Origin: Camellia lanceoleosa
Lineage: Eukaryota > Streptophyta > Magnoliopsida > Ericales > Theaceae
DNA length: 64,000 bases
Direction: 5' to 3'
NCBI GenBank assembly: GCA_025200525.1
Contig: CM045761.1
Span: 83,648,506 to 83,712,505, forward strand
Shown here: positions 10,629-23,400 of the stretch, in pieces
How the letters are laid out: each line of letters opens with the position of its first letter
Numbering within the stretch: position 1 is the stretch's first letter
Translations under genes and position numbers: made by a program
Notes under the pieces: model-generated
Databases searched by the model: none
Told to the model about the DNA's origin: nothing
The model's input: only the letters and a program-made list of their open reading frames with translations

Positions 10629-13600
10629 ATGGCTACTTCTTCCTTGAAAATTCTAGTAATTGAGCGTGTGAGCCCATCTGTGGCTTTGAAGAGATGTATC
10701 GATGAAGAAATAGCTAAGTTCAAAGCTGGTGGACCAAGTGCCATAGATGGGCATCTCTTTATCCTTCGCCATAGCGCTCAAGAAGAATATGTCCTCGGAC
10801 CCATCTTCAGGGAAGCCCTTACCCAACTTCCTACTTTATATCCTCACTGAGAGGATCACTGTCTTCTTTACGAAGAGGGGCTTGACTGGGGGAGCTGGAA
10901 GATGAACCGACCTCATCACTGTTGGTCCACATTGAGGATCGAGTAGGAAGAATGGTATGATAGAGTTGTCCCTGCTAGAGAATGGGACTTGCAAGGGTTT
11001 TGCATCCTCAATGCCCTTCATCTCTCCAAGTTCATTATCCCTGAAGACCCTTTTTTGAATCCTGCAACCCTTTTTTTTTGGAACCCAACTTTCAATTTTT
11101 TCCAATTTTGATGTGGTATGATGGCCCCTACTGTCCTTGATATCTGCCATCTCTTAAGGCTCTCATCCATTGGCGCTCCCTTCACTCTTGGTTATCTAGA
11201 CCCTTTAGTTAGTTTCACCATTCCATCATTGATCTCTTCCTTCAGTGATTTTGTAAAGACTGAGAATAAGATGGAAGGTCCTTTAGATGCCCAAGAGTTC
11301 TTTTCTTTTATTCTATATTGGTTGTGCAAGTTTCTTTTTTGTACATCATCTCAGCGGATTATGCCTGAGTTTGCCCCACTTGCTAAGGCTCTTGCTTCGA
11401 AGAAGAAGATAGCCTTGGCTTCTTATGTTTTAGGCCATGTTTATAGGGCATGTTCCCAATTTTGTGAGAAACCTCTGGATGTCAACCAAGGAGGCCCCCT
11501 CTGGGTATTGCAGCTCTAGCTCTTTGCATATTTTACTAATTTGCACTCCAGGTGTTTGAGATTCTTAGTGCAAGGCCCTACTACCTACAGAGAAAAATAT
11601 GCCAGGGTTTTCCTCTACCCCTCTAGTTTTGCCCACTACCTCACTTTCTTCCATTAACTCCCAACTTCTCCACTTTCTACCTTCTTCTGCCCCTTCGAAG
11701 CCAACAAAGGGCCATCATGGCTGAGGAATTTTTTGGCTAATAAGAAATACTCCATGCCTCTGCATGAAGAAATGTGGGCCTCCATCTTGCTTCCAAGGGA
11801 GCTTTTTATTAGCACTTTGAACCCTCGAGCCTATAAGTGCATCTCCGAGGCTTATTGCCCTTCCCAATTTGCCAGATAGTTTAGGCTTACTCAGGGGATT
11901 CCTCTCCCTCTCTACAGCCTCTCAAATTCAAACCTTACAACTAGAGATCCGAAGGTGCCTAAAGTCAAGTTGGATGAGGTAACCTTTAAACTGATACAAG
12001 ACTTGGGTGAGTTTGAGTTCACTTCTTTCATCCCACATGGCACAGTCTTAAAAAGATTTCAAAATTGGTGGACAGCCAATATGGAGGTGCTTCTGGCAAT
12101 CTCTCCCAAAGATCTGTTGGTAGGGTTAGATGTGCCCTCCCAAGCCAAACCCGAGGAGGTTAGGGCCAATATTATTGCCTCCACTATTCCTACTATCCCT
12201 GCCCCTACTCCTACTATCTCAGTGCCTACTCTTGTTGCCTCATCCCCACCTTCTAGAGTCATCAGGGCCACTTCGAAGAAAGGTATGCACTTCTGTTTTA
12301 CTCATTTACCTATAACTTCAATATTTGGTGCATGAGCTTCACGGGAAGACTCCCCCAAGAGGACCCAAGCTTTAGCTATTCTTAAGGGCAAACAACAACA
12401 ACAAAGCAAAAAAAAAAATTTGCTTCACCCTGAAGAAGAGGTACCTGAGGCTCATATAGAGGAGGAGGAAGCCGAAAAGGAAAAAGAGACACCATTTAAA
12501 AGGAAGAAGAAAATGACAGTCTTTCCTTTTGATTTTCCTGAGGACCCTACTCATGAGCCAGCTGCCAAGGCAGTGGAGAAGGAACAATCTAAAGAAATTA
12601 TTATTTTTTAGAGGTTTGAGAAAAGGAGGTAGCAACAAATGCAAAGAGAATATGTTACTACTGCTGAAGCAATACACAAGGAGGCTGCAAGGATGAAACA
12701 AACTGCTGAGCATTATACCCTTCGCAGCTCTCCAACCATCACCACTACCACTTCCAAAGCTAGTAATTTCCCTTAGTCCCTTTTGATAATTTCCTTTTCC
12801 AAGATTTTAGCATAAAATTAACATTTTCTCTTTACTTTCTAACATGCAGCAGCAGTCATTCCAGTTCCTCCTCTTTTGACACTGTCTTCCTCTACTTTGC
12901 CTATGGATGAAAGACCCTTCCTAACTTCTGCAAAGCTAGAGTCGGCCTTAAAAGGAAAAAGGAAGGTTAACACTAAAGTGCTAGTGAGTGTAGAGCCCAT
13001 CCAGATGATACTTCCACTTCCTAGCTCTACACTCCCCATGCCTTCTTCCCTTCTTTCTTTGAGTCAAACCATTTCACTTTCCTTATGTCCGGGCTTAACT
13101 CCATATATACCCCATATGTCCTTTGCCTCATCTCACTTTGTTTTCCCTACAGTCCTGGCTGCCTCTTTATCACCTAAGAGAGCCCCAGTTATTACTTCAT
13201 CTTTAATGGTAGCTGGTACTCCCAAAGAAGACACTGGTAGCTCACCAATTCCCTCTTTACCATCCAACTCTAGTCCCTCTTCTCTAGCCTTGTTAGTGGC
13301 CAGGACCATGGACATTGCTGGGAAATCCTCCACTCCTTCTCCTATCCCCATGCTCCCATCTCTTCTCTCAACCAGTGACTCCTCTGTACTGATAATGTCA
13401 GAGGAAGAGATGGACATCTTTGAGGCTCAGCTAACCAGCTTATTTGGCATATCTTCACCAGTTCGAGTACCAAGCAGTGAGACTAAACCATTGATCCTTG
13501 CCGACTTACTTTTGGAGATTATTGAAATTTCTTCCACTACTACTGAAGTCTTCTTGCCTCAGTGGACTTGGGCACCTACTTGGATCTATTGCATTCATTC

Positions 13601-14107
13601 TTGAGGATTCCATTTGAAGCCTTACAAAAGCCTATCATTAAAAATGGTTTCCTCAAATGCTGTAAAATTTTCGAACAATCCAACATAGCCTGTTCAAGCC
13701 ACTTATCCCATGCAGCAGCCACTATAGATTTTTATATCAATATTTGCCATATGGCCAAGGCTGCAGAAAAGGAGCTGCTGAAGGACAAGGAGTTTGTCTC
13801 TCATATACATGCTGAGGTGTTTGAATTAAAGGGACAACATTCCTATGCTTCTCAATTTTGAATCCAACTCTTGGAGAAAAAGGTCTAACTCGAAGCTGAG
13901 CTAGCAGTAGTCAACCTAGCCTTAGATCGAAATGTTAGAAAACTATAGATTACTAAGCAAGGGCTAGCTGACAGAAGGCAGGACATGGCTACAGCCATTC
14001 AGTTGTTCCCATCCCTTAGGAATATATAATCAATTGTAAGGGAACAACTGAAACATTGTACTGATTTTTGGGCCAATTTATGGCTACATTTACTCAAATC
14101 TATATGA
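10629..14107 (+). pseudogene. Antisense gene 2: plant mobile domain (PMD) protein
   Basis: Starts at ATGGCTACTTCT in good context. The parts read, in changing frames, as an aminotransferase-like plant mobile domain protein. They are an N-terminal segment (10629-10850) and the PMD core 'APTVLDICHLLRLSSIG' with 'AQEFFSFILYWLCKFLFC' and 'VYRACSQF' (11118-11519). Then come 'YCPSQFAR' and 'RFQNWWTANMEVLL' (about 11850-12110), a Pro/Ser-rich and charged linker with a basic cluster (KRKKK), and a C-terminal coiled-coil-like region (13562-14107). Two introns are suggested: 12283-12336 and 12763-12849, the latter GT...TGCAG with in-frame continuity. It converges on pol, whose stop is at 14159. PMD proteins occur as host silencing-related factors (MAIN-like) and inside transposons. 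Several shifts and stops make this copy a pseudogene. Confidence 0.72.
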
Positions 14108-14158
14108 AATGAAAGCTCTTCATTACCTATTTGAGTGTTCATGCTCTTTTATTTATTC

Positions 14159-17100
14159 TTACTTGGCATTCCCTACACTCCTTGTGTTTCCCACAATTGG
14201 ATAATAAGGCTTTAGATATCTGCCATTGATTTTCTTGGGATGTACATACCCATTTAGATTTTTCAGATGGTATGCTCCCCCAGGCAAGACTTAATGAATT
14301 TGATAAGGTCCTTCCCAATTAGGTGACCATTTGCCAAATTTATGGCTTTTAATTCCTATTAGAAGTATTGTTTTCCACACCAAATCACCTTCATCAAAAC
14401 TAATGTGCTTGACTTTCTTATTATAGCTTTTGGCTACCCTTTTCTTTTGGAAAAGAATACTATTTAATACAAAATTCTAGCTTTATCTATATTCTCTAAT
14501 TCCAAGAACAAGCTTTGATGGTACTGCTCAGAAGTTAACTGGTCTTGGCACTTTACCCTCAAAGATTTGATGTTAATTTCCATAGGCAACACTACATCAT
14601 TTCCATATACTAAGGCATAAGGAGTGATTCCTATACTTGACCTTGGAGAAGTTCTATAAGCCCACAACACATCTAATAACAAGTTATACCAATCCCTAGG
14701 ATTGTCTTCCACAACTCTTTGTATTATTTTTTTCAAGGACTTCTTAGATGATTCAGCTTGACCATTTGCTTACGTATAGTAAGGGGTGGAATTAACAAGA
14801 CTAATTCCAAATTCTACTGTAAAAGACATTACCATCTTTCCATCAAACACAATCCCATTGTCTACAGTTATGGTCTACGGAATGCCAAACATATGGATTA
14901 ATTCTTTGATAAACCCAATAACTTCAGTCTGATCCACAACCTTATAAGGCTTGGCTTCGACCCATTTAGTGAAGTAATTTGTGGCTACAAGAATGAAGCA
15001 ATGTTGCTTCAAAGAAGGTGGATATATTTTTCCTATCATATCCATTGCCCATCCTCTAAATGGCCAAGGCTTCACAACTGCATGCAAATCAGTTATTGGG
15101 ACATGTCTTATCATGCCATACTTTTGGCATGCCTGACAAACTTTTGCATACTCTATACAGTCTTTAAGGATAGTTGGCCAATAATAGGAATACCTTCGAA
15201 GCAACCATCTCATCTTCACACCAGGCTAATGGGCACCACAAATGCCTTCATGCATTTCAGCCATGGCTCACAATGCCTCTTTTGGCCCTAAACATTCAAT
15301 AGTAGCCTATCTGCTCCCCTTTTATAAAGAGCATTGCCATACACTATGTACTACATAGGCTGTAATTTAAGCTTCCCATTGGCCTTTGAAGATGGGCCAG
15401 TCAATTACTGCATGATTGGATACCTCCAATCTTGATCTTGCAAGTTATTATGATTGACTTCCAACATAATGCCCCTTTTAGCCAAAGGTGGTATTAATTT
15501 TTGATATGTTGCTTGACTTATGTTTATTTGAGTGTCATCCCTTCTCCTGAAATTTGAAGCCTTTTGAGCTAGATCATTGGCTTTGTTATTCATGAATCTT
15601 GGGATATAAGTCACATTTGCTATTTGAAAATGAGAAAGCAAATGTAATGCCAAAACATAATATGGTAACATGCTTGCACTTTGACATTTAAAAATTCCTT
15701 TTACCTGGTTGATTACCAACTGGGAATCTCCAAATATATCAACTACGTGAGCCTACAATCCAATGAGTATTTCAAGTCTCATTACCAAAGCTTCATACTA
15801 AGCTTGATTGTTTAAACAAGTAGTTTCATCAACTTTGAAACCATGTGTGGTTTCTATCCCCTGTGGTGACTTAATCACAACATCAATTCCAACCAGGCCA
15901 TTGACTTTTGATCCATCGAACCACATTTGACATGGCTCAACATTAACTAAACCAAGGTCCATTAATTCTTGGCTTTCCGTTTGATATGGATGGTCTGCCA
16001 AAAAATTGGCCAAAACCTATCCTTTTACTGCCTTTTGGGGGACATATTCTAGATGAAATTCTGATAGAGCTAAAATTCATTTGCCAATTCTTCCTCTTAG
16101 CATTGGTCTAGATAACATGTATTTAACCAAATCTGTGGTTGCAATTACCAAGACAACAGTAGGCAAAAGATAATATCTTAATTTCATTGCTACAAAGTAC
16201 AATGCTAAACACAGCTTTTCTATAGTTGAGTATTTACATTCACAAGAATTTAAAAACCTACTAAGGAGATTGCTTGTTCTTTTCCTTCTTCATTGTCTTG
16301 AGATAGAAAAACTCCCAATGATTCTTCAACTGCAGAAATGTATAGCTTCAAGGGTTTATCTTTCTTTGGTGGCATCAACACTGGGGGCTTGGCCAAGTAG
16401 GCTTTGATTCCTTCGAAAGTAGCTTGATGCTCAGTTGTCCACACAAATTCCTCTTCATTTTTTAGCCTTAACAAAGAAGAAAATACTTTAGTTTTCCCTG
16501 CAGTGTTAGAAATAAACCTTCGAAGGAAATTAACCTGACTAAGGAATTTTTGCAATTCTTTCTTACTTGATGGAGATTTGCCTCAATGATGGCCTTGGCT
16601 TTGTTTTGATCAATTTATATTCCCTCCTTGTGTACCACATACCCCAAGAAGTTCCAGCTGATACACCAAAAGCACATTTAAGAGGATTGAGCTTTAACTT
16701 GAATTCTCTCATTCTTTCGAAGGTTGCTGTTAAGTGAACCAGATGCTCCTCCATAGACTGAGACTTCACAATAATATCATCAATGTTACATTCTAAGTAT
16801 CCTCCAATGAGATCATGGAAGATAGTGTTCATTGTCTGCTGATATGTTGCTCTAGCATTCTTCAATCCAAATGGCATCTTAACCTATTCAATGGTGCCAA
16901 TGTTTCCAGGACACCTGAAAGCTGTCTTATGAACATCTTCCTCTGCTATGCAAATCAAGTTGTAACCAGAACGTCCATCCATCATAGACAAAATCTAGTG
17001 TCTTGCTAAACTATCCACCAATAAATCAACTATGGGCATGGGGTACTCATCTTTTGGAGTTGCTAAATTTAGATTTCTAAAATCGATGTATACCCTCATT

Positions 17101-17732
17101 TCGCCATTGTTTTTAACCAAAGGCATAATGTTAGACAACCATTCAACATACCTGGCTATTCTAATGAAGCCTGCTTTAAGGAGCCTAACAATCTCCTCCT
17201 TCACCTTTTGAACCACTTCAGGGCTCATTCGTCTTGCTTTCTACTTGTATAGCCTGAAATTAGGATTCGTTGGGAGCCTATGTTCCACTAATGATCTGTC
17301 CAACCCAAGTAGCTCATTATAAGACCAAGCAAAACAATCCTTATACTGTTTTAAGACAACTACCAACTGGTTCCTCTCAATAGGATTTAACAAAGCACTG
17401 ATGTAGGTAGGCTATTGTACTAAACCTTCCCCTAGGTTGACTTCTTCTAAGGGATCCTGCACTTGAGCATTCACTAATGCTTCCCCTTTAGCTTCTTCTA
17501 CCTTCGAAGAAACCCTTTTATTTTGTTTTGCTCCCACCTTTTCTGGTTCAACATCCTTACTATATTTCTCATAGACAAAATCTGTCCATAAGACTTCTTC
17601 TTCTTCCTGTATTTCCTGGACTTTAGTTTCAATGTCCAATGCATAGTACTTATCAAGGGTTAAAAGCCTAGCCTTCTATTGACCATAACCAGTCATCATG
17701 GCTTCTTTCTTTTCTCCCAGCACCTTTTGGAC
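14159..17732 (-). pseudogene. Tat element pol: RT, RNase H x2, integrase
   Basis: Read leftwards from the chromovirus insertion point. An acidic linker (17412-17639) precedes reverse transcriptase (16563-17228), with 'MRVYIDFRNLN', 'MPFGLKNARATYQ' and 'NIDDIIVKS' where the usual YxDD is altered to NIDD. A first RNase H remnant lies at 16250-16555, and a second, archaeal-type RNase H is suggested by 'MWFDGSKVNG' (15798-16013) and 'KANDLAQKAS' (15405-15719). Integrase follows, with zinc-binding 'CIEYAKVCQACQ' and core 'FTKWVEAKPYK' (14875-15219), 'VLWAYRTSPRSS' (14464-14736) and C-terminal 'NWEGPY', stopping at 14159. The dual RNase H is characteristic of the Tat lineage. Many stops and shifts mean it is inactive. 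Confidence 0.88.
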
Positions 17733-18759
17733 TATTGTGTAACAACCCCGACCCAGGATTAATTGTTAAGCCATGATTAGTATGCCTAATATGTAATTAA
17801 GTTGAAATCTTAAGTTAATTACATGTGCATCACATTATTTGTGTTTCTATCTGTCTCTCGTAGAAATATTTGTTTGTGTTTCTGTTTCGATTTGTGAATT
17901 GAAGGCCTTCTCGGTGTTCGATCAAGAAATTGACTTAGTTTATGTGTTATTTAGCATTTTTAGAATTTTATGGTAGGTTTAATTAAAATTTGATTTGGAG
18001 CGAATTAATTAGAATAATTCATGCTCATTTGTTTAGTTTAAACCAAAATTAATTAAGTCAATTTCATAAAGCCTATGTAAGGCCCATTTGACTCCACTAG
18101 TTCAATCTTGCACCTTCATTTCTTCATTTTGAAGCTCCAAACACGAGGGAGAGTGAGAGAAGTGAGATTAGAGTCAAATTGGAGAAAAATTGAGCTCAAG
18201 CTAAGAGACTTGCTTGGAAATTGAAGGATTGAACCTAGAAACTCAAGAATCTAGCCTTTTGAGCCTAAATTGGAAAGCCTAGGTAAGGATTCAAGCCCTA
18301 GTGTTGTGAATTAGTTGGTTAATGCATGAATTCAAGGAAGTTAAACTATGAGATAACAGAATTGAACTTCGGATAAAGAGTTAGAATGATAATCATGCAT
18401 ACATGCACATTCTCTTGCATTGAAAGTTTGATTTTGAAGAATTCTCACATGCATGCATTGATCATGACATGGTTGTGGAAATTCATCAAGTTTCATATCA
18501 TTAGACCTCATTTGATTATGTTTTGAAAGCTTGAAGATCACATCAATTCATATATGACATGATTCCAAAGAGTTGAACCTTGTTTTGTCCAATTGGCATG
18601 CTTTTGGGCCTTGATTTCATGAAATGATCTTTAATTCTCAATGATTTACAAGTTTACAAGTGTTTTCTCAAGTTTTGGGGCCCAAAGGGTACATTTAAAG
18701 CTTTGTATTCGAGTTTGGAGGCTTGAAGGTGAATCTGAAAATTTCAGAATTTGACATCT

Positions 18760-19075
18760 CCGCTCGAGCAACAGATCCTACGCTCGACCGACCACCTTTG
18801 TTTTTGCAGTTCCGCTTGAGCGACCAAAAGTTGGCTCGAGCGTAAATTACATGCTCCCAGAAGTTTACATGTTTTGCAGACTGCTTGAGTGACAAAAGTT
18901 GGGCTCAAGCGAGGACCTTAGTCTCACGCTTGAGTGAGAGCCGAGCGAAAAAATCAAGTAACCAGTACTTTTGTAGAGTTTACAGACTGTTTGAGTGACA
19001 AAAGTTACGCTCGACTGACCACTCACATTTTTGCATGTCCGCTTAAGCGAAGGAAGTTGCGCTCGAGCGAGACTC
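18760..19075 (+). repeat. CTCGAGCG-type short repeats inside LTR
   Basis: At least ten copies of CTCGAGCG, CTTGAGCG or CTCGACCG occur, often paired with 'acaaaagttgcgct' at intervals of roughly 25-60 bp. The same cluster is present in the 3' LTR at 26005-26325. The palindromic CTCGAG core is repeatedly kept. Function unknown; it could be an LTR enhancer-like subrepeat. Confidence 0.7.
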
Positions 19076-19439
19076 CTGTTTTCAGCAAGTTTTGTTACAT
19101 GTTTTCAAGTGCATTTTAGCATCCTCATTGCCTCCTAGGCATTCCTACGCCAAGATTAAGGCACAGTAATGAAGATAAAAAGTATAAACGCTCCGGTTGT
19201 GTAATTTAGTATGTATTCATTCTGTATCTGTGTAGGTCACGCGCCACAAGATATCCGATTTACCTACTCTGTCTGATTGCTTTGAAGCCAACTGTGAGTA
19301 ATAACTTAGTAAAGCTATGTTATTTATTTTCTGTATGATACAATAGGATCTATTTATGGAACAATTGCGTTTTATACAAATAATGATAGTCCATATATTG
19401 AAAAGTATTTATGGCAACAATTTCGTGGCTCAAGTATGT

Positions 19440-19625
19440 TATCTGTACCTGGTACTGGAGGTTTCTTTATCGAACTGACAGGTTATCAGTTCCCAATACT
19501 CGAGGTTCCTTTATGGAATTGACGAGTTATCCGTTCCAGTACTGGAGGTTCCTTTATGGAATTGACAAGTATATTATCTGTTTCTAGTACCAAAGGTTTC
19601 TTTATGGAACTGACAAGTATGACCC
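19440..19625 (+). repeat. Subrepeats 'tactggaggttcctttatgga' type in LTR
   Basis: Four imperfect tandem copies, period roughly 45-60 bp, of a unit with 'ccagtactggaggttc', 'ctttatggaa' and 'ttgacaagt'. The 3' LTR has the equivalent array at about 26727-27060. Copy boundaries are approximate. Confidence 0.75.
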
Positions 19626-20240
19626 TTAACGCTCTGTATTTGATTTGTTAGCACTATTGGATGTACCAAGTATACTCAAGCATAGATTTTGATTTCTGTT
19701 ATGATTTGATCAAGACTATGAATTTGAATCTGTTTCTGTTTATTGAACTTGTTATGGACATCATTCATTTAACCCTTTACTCTGTTATTATTCATTGGGC
19801 TCTCGCTCATTATTTATATTATATATGCAGGTGACCAGGCATGTAACCAGGCTCAGAGTTGAGGACCTGGAGTCTAGGTTTTGAGTCAACCAGCTACTGT
19901 GCCTCCCGAGGAGGTTCCCGTCTAATTTTGTGAACCATTATAAAGACGTTTTTGTTTCGTTTTGTTTTTGTTTACCGTATACTGGGCTAGTCCCTTTTGT
20001 TAAAACTTGTACGGTGTTGCATGACTTATGTGGATGACGTCATATATGTATATTTTATATAAAGTTTCAAATTTCTATTCCATGTATGTTAGCACAACTC
20101 AATGGACTACGTATATTTTGTATATTTGCTTCCTCAGCCCCTAATTATATGTTATTCTATTTAGAGGCCTTTAGTAATCCAAGGATTACTGCCCGGTTAC
20201 GATGCTTCACCTACATGGGCGGGTTTGTGTCGTGACAGAG

Positions 20241-20254
20241 TGGTATCCGAGCAC
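20241..20254 (+). other. Primer binding site of chromovirus
   Basis: 'tggtatccgagcac' lies three bases after the 5' LTR. It matches the initiator-tRNA-Met type PBS (TGGTATCAGAGC) used by many plant LTR elements, with a small variation. Confidence 0.8.
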
Positions 20255-20478
20255 GTGTTATACCTCATGCACAAGTCCATATAAGCTATAGGATGTCCTA
20301 AAAAAGAATTAGGGACGTTTCATCTGCATGTGTGAGTGTGTGTGTTTTATAAATGTGAAAAATGAATCTGACTATGAACACATGAAATTAAAATAAATGA
20401 ATTGAGGTTGAATGATCTAAATATTGTGAAAAATGACCATTATGCCCATGTTTATTATTGTCCTGGTTACCTATAGCA

Positions 20479-23400
20479 ATGGACAATACAAGAAGTGATG
20501 GAACAGCTAAATCATCTGAGGCTCGAATGAGCCGAATGGAACAAATGCTCGCGGCTCTAACGAAAGCAATCCTACAGCAACAGAGGTAACAACCTTTGCC
20601 CCCTCCGCCTACACCAGCACAAAATGAGCCAGATAACAATGATATTATAAATCTAACTCAGAAGTTCATGAAGATGAAACCGCCGACTTTCTTGGGTGGT
20701 ATTGAATCCTTAAAGGCAGAAACATAGTTGCTCAAAATGGGGAAATTGTTTGAAGTTTTCCCCTGTATCGAGACTTAGAAAGTTTTATTGGCCACCTATA
20801 CTCTTAAAGATGAAGCCCGAAAGTGGTGGTTGTTAATCCAAAATAGTAATGGGAATATGACATGGGTTCGATTCAACGAAATTTTCTACGACAAGTACTT
20901 TTCCCAATGTTTCAGAGATCGGAAGGTGTTAGAATTTCAAGAACTTAAGCAAGGCAAAATGTCTGTAGCTGAGTATGAAGCTAAATTTACTGAGTTGGCT
21001 CGATTTGCTCCACACATGGTGGATACTGATTACAAGAAGGCACAAAAATTTGAAGGTGGTTTGGATTTGGAAGTGTTTGAATGAGTTAGCGTCTTGAAGT
21101 TGCCAACATATGTCGAAGTACTTGATAGAGCATTGATAGCAGAGGCCATTTTGGCAGCAAAGAAACAAGTTCTAACTCCAACAACTGAATGGAAAAGGTA
21201 AACAATTCGAATTCAATTTCACGAAGGGCCAGTCATTTTCAAAAGGGTAGAATACGGGATCCACCAGTAGTTCTAGCCAGAGTAGTGGCTTTATTCCAAA
21301 CTATCCTGATTGCGGAAGGAAAAAAAAAGGCACATGTTACTGTGCATCAGGTGCTTGTTTCCGATGTGGCAAGACGGGCCATGTAATTAGAGATTGTCCG
21401 CTAAGATTTGATAATGCTAACCATCTTGCGGCAAGTTTAGCCGGATTTGCCTCTGTAACAAGATCAAATGCAAGAACAAATGCCAGAAGTAATCCTGGAA
21501 ATGAAACATTAAAGCAAGGAAAAGTGTTCACACTGGTGCCTAGGGATGTGCAGAATGTTGAATCTGTGGTGTTAGGTATAATCCTTATCTGTGCTCAGAA
21601 TGCCTATGTGTTGATAGATTCTGGTTCCACACATTCGTTTGTATCGCATACTTTTTCTCGAAAATTAACTATCATTAGAACCTATGAACTATTTACTATC
21701 TGTGTCTACACCATCTGGAGGTTCTATGATATGTGCATATGTATATCCGGCATGTGATATTATGATTGGTGATATGACATTGTACGTTGATTTGCTGCCT
21801 TTGAACATTGATCATTTTGATTGTATTTTGGGTATGGATTGGTTAACGAAATATTTTGCCACCATTGATTGTGTGAGTAAATCTATCGTGTTTAGACCAC
21901 CTGGTATGCCTGAGTTTGTTTTCACTAGAAATGGGGTTGTTCTTCTACTATACTTGATTTCATTTATGAAAGCTAGGAAATGGTTAAGAAAAGGTTGTCG
22001 GGGCTACTTGTGTTATGTGTTGACTATGTCTTCGGATAGTACTAATGTGAAAACGATTGCGGTAGTCTGTGAATTTCCTGATGTATTTCCTAATGACCTA
22101 CCTGGGGAGTTAATTGATAGGGAAATTAAGTTCACCATTGATGTAGTACCCGGGACGCAACCAATTTCTAAGACCATGTATAGAATTTCCACTTCTAAAC
22201 TAAAAGAGTTGAAAGTCCAACTTCAAGAGTCGTTAGACAAGAAGTTCATCTGACCGAGCACTTCACCTTGGGGTGCTCCAGTTTTGTTTGTCAAAAAGAA
22301 AGATGGGTCTTTAAGGCTGTGTGTAGATTATAGAGAATTGAACAAAGTAACTATTAAGAATAAATACCCGTTGCCCCCGAATAGATGATTTGTTTGACCA
22401 ATTTCAAGAAGCACAAGTGTTCTTCAAATAGATCTTAGATCCGGGTATGACTAGCTAAAAGTTAAAGAAGAAGATATAGAGAAAACTACTTTCCGGACTA
22501 GATATGGACACTATGAGTTTTTGGTAATGCGGTTCGGGGTAACTAATGCACCTGCAGCATTCATAGACTTAATGAATAGAGTGTTCAAACAATTCCTTGA
22601 TGAGTTTATTATTGTGTTCATCGATGATATATTGATATATTCTAAAAGCAAGGAAGAACACGAATGTCATCTGAGAACTACCTTGCAGATCTTGAGAGAA
22701 AAGAAATTGTATGCAAAATTGTCCAAATGTGAATTCTAGCTTGACAGTGTGCCATTTTTTGGGGCATGTAATCAACAAGGATGGTATCTCTATTGACCCA
22801 CAGAAAATTGAGGCCATTGTAGACTGGCCAAGACCAATAAATGTGTCAGAAATCAGGAGCTTTTTGGGACTTGCTAGCCATTACAGAAGATTTGTGAAAG
22901 ATTTCTCAAAACTTGCTATGCCATTGACACAGTTGACACAGAAAAATGTTCCATTCGATTGGAATGATCAACAGGAGTTAGCCTTTCAAGAATTGAAAAC
23001 TAGACTAGTAACTGCACCGATTCTGACCTTGCCTAACAGAACCGATGGGTTTCAGATTTACAGTGACGCTTCGTACAAGGGTTTGGAATGTGTGTTAATG
23101 CAAAATGGGAAAGTGATTGCTTATGCTTCTCAACAACTTTGCCCACATGAAAAGAATTACCCAACTCATGATCTTGAATTGGCAACTGTGGTGTTTACTT
23201 TGAAAATTTGGCACCATTATCTGTATGGAGTAACTTGTGAAGTATATACAGATCATAAAAGCCTAAAATACTTTTTCACTCAAAAAGAACTGAACATGAG
23301 ACAGAGAAGATGGTTAGAATTGATCAAGGACTATGATTTGCAAATTTTGTATCACCTAGGGAAGGCAAATACCGTTGCAGACGCATTGAGCCGAAAATCT

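Larger units (their letters stand above)
17738..20237 (+). repeat. 5' LTR of Tekay-like chromovirus
   Basis: 2500 bp, TGTAACAACCCC...GTCGTGACA, matching 25013-27686. It contains two internal repeat families, annotated separately at 18760-19075 and 19440-19625. It lacks the MITE present in the 3' LTR and so preserves the empty insertion site. Confidence 0.95.
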
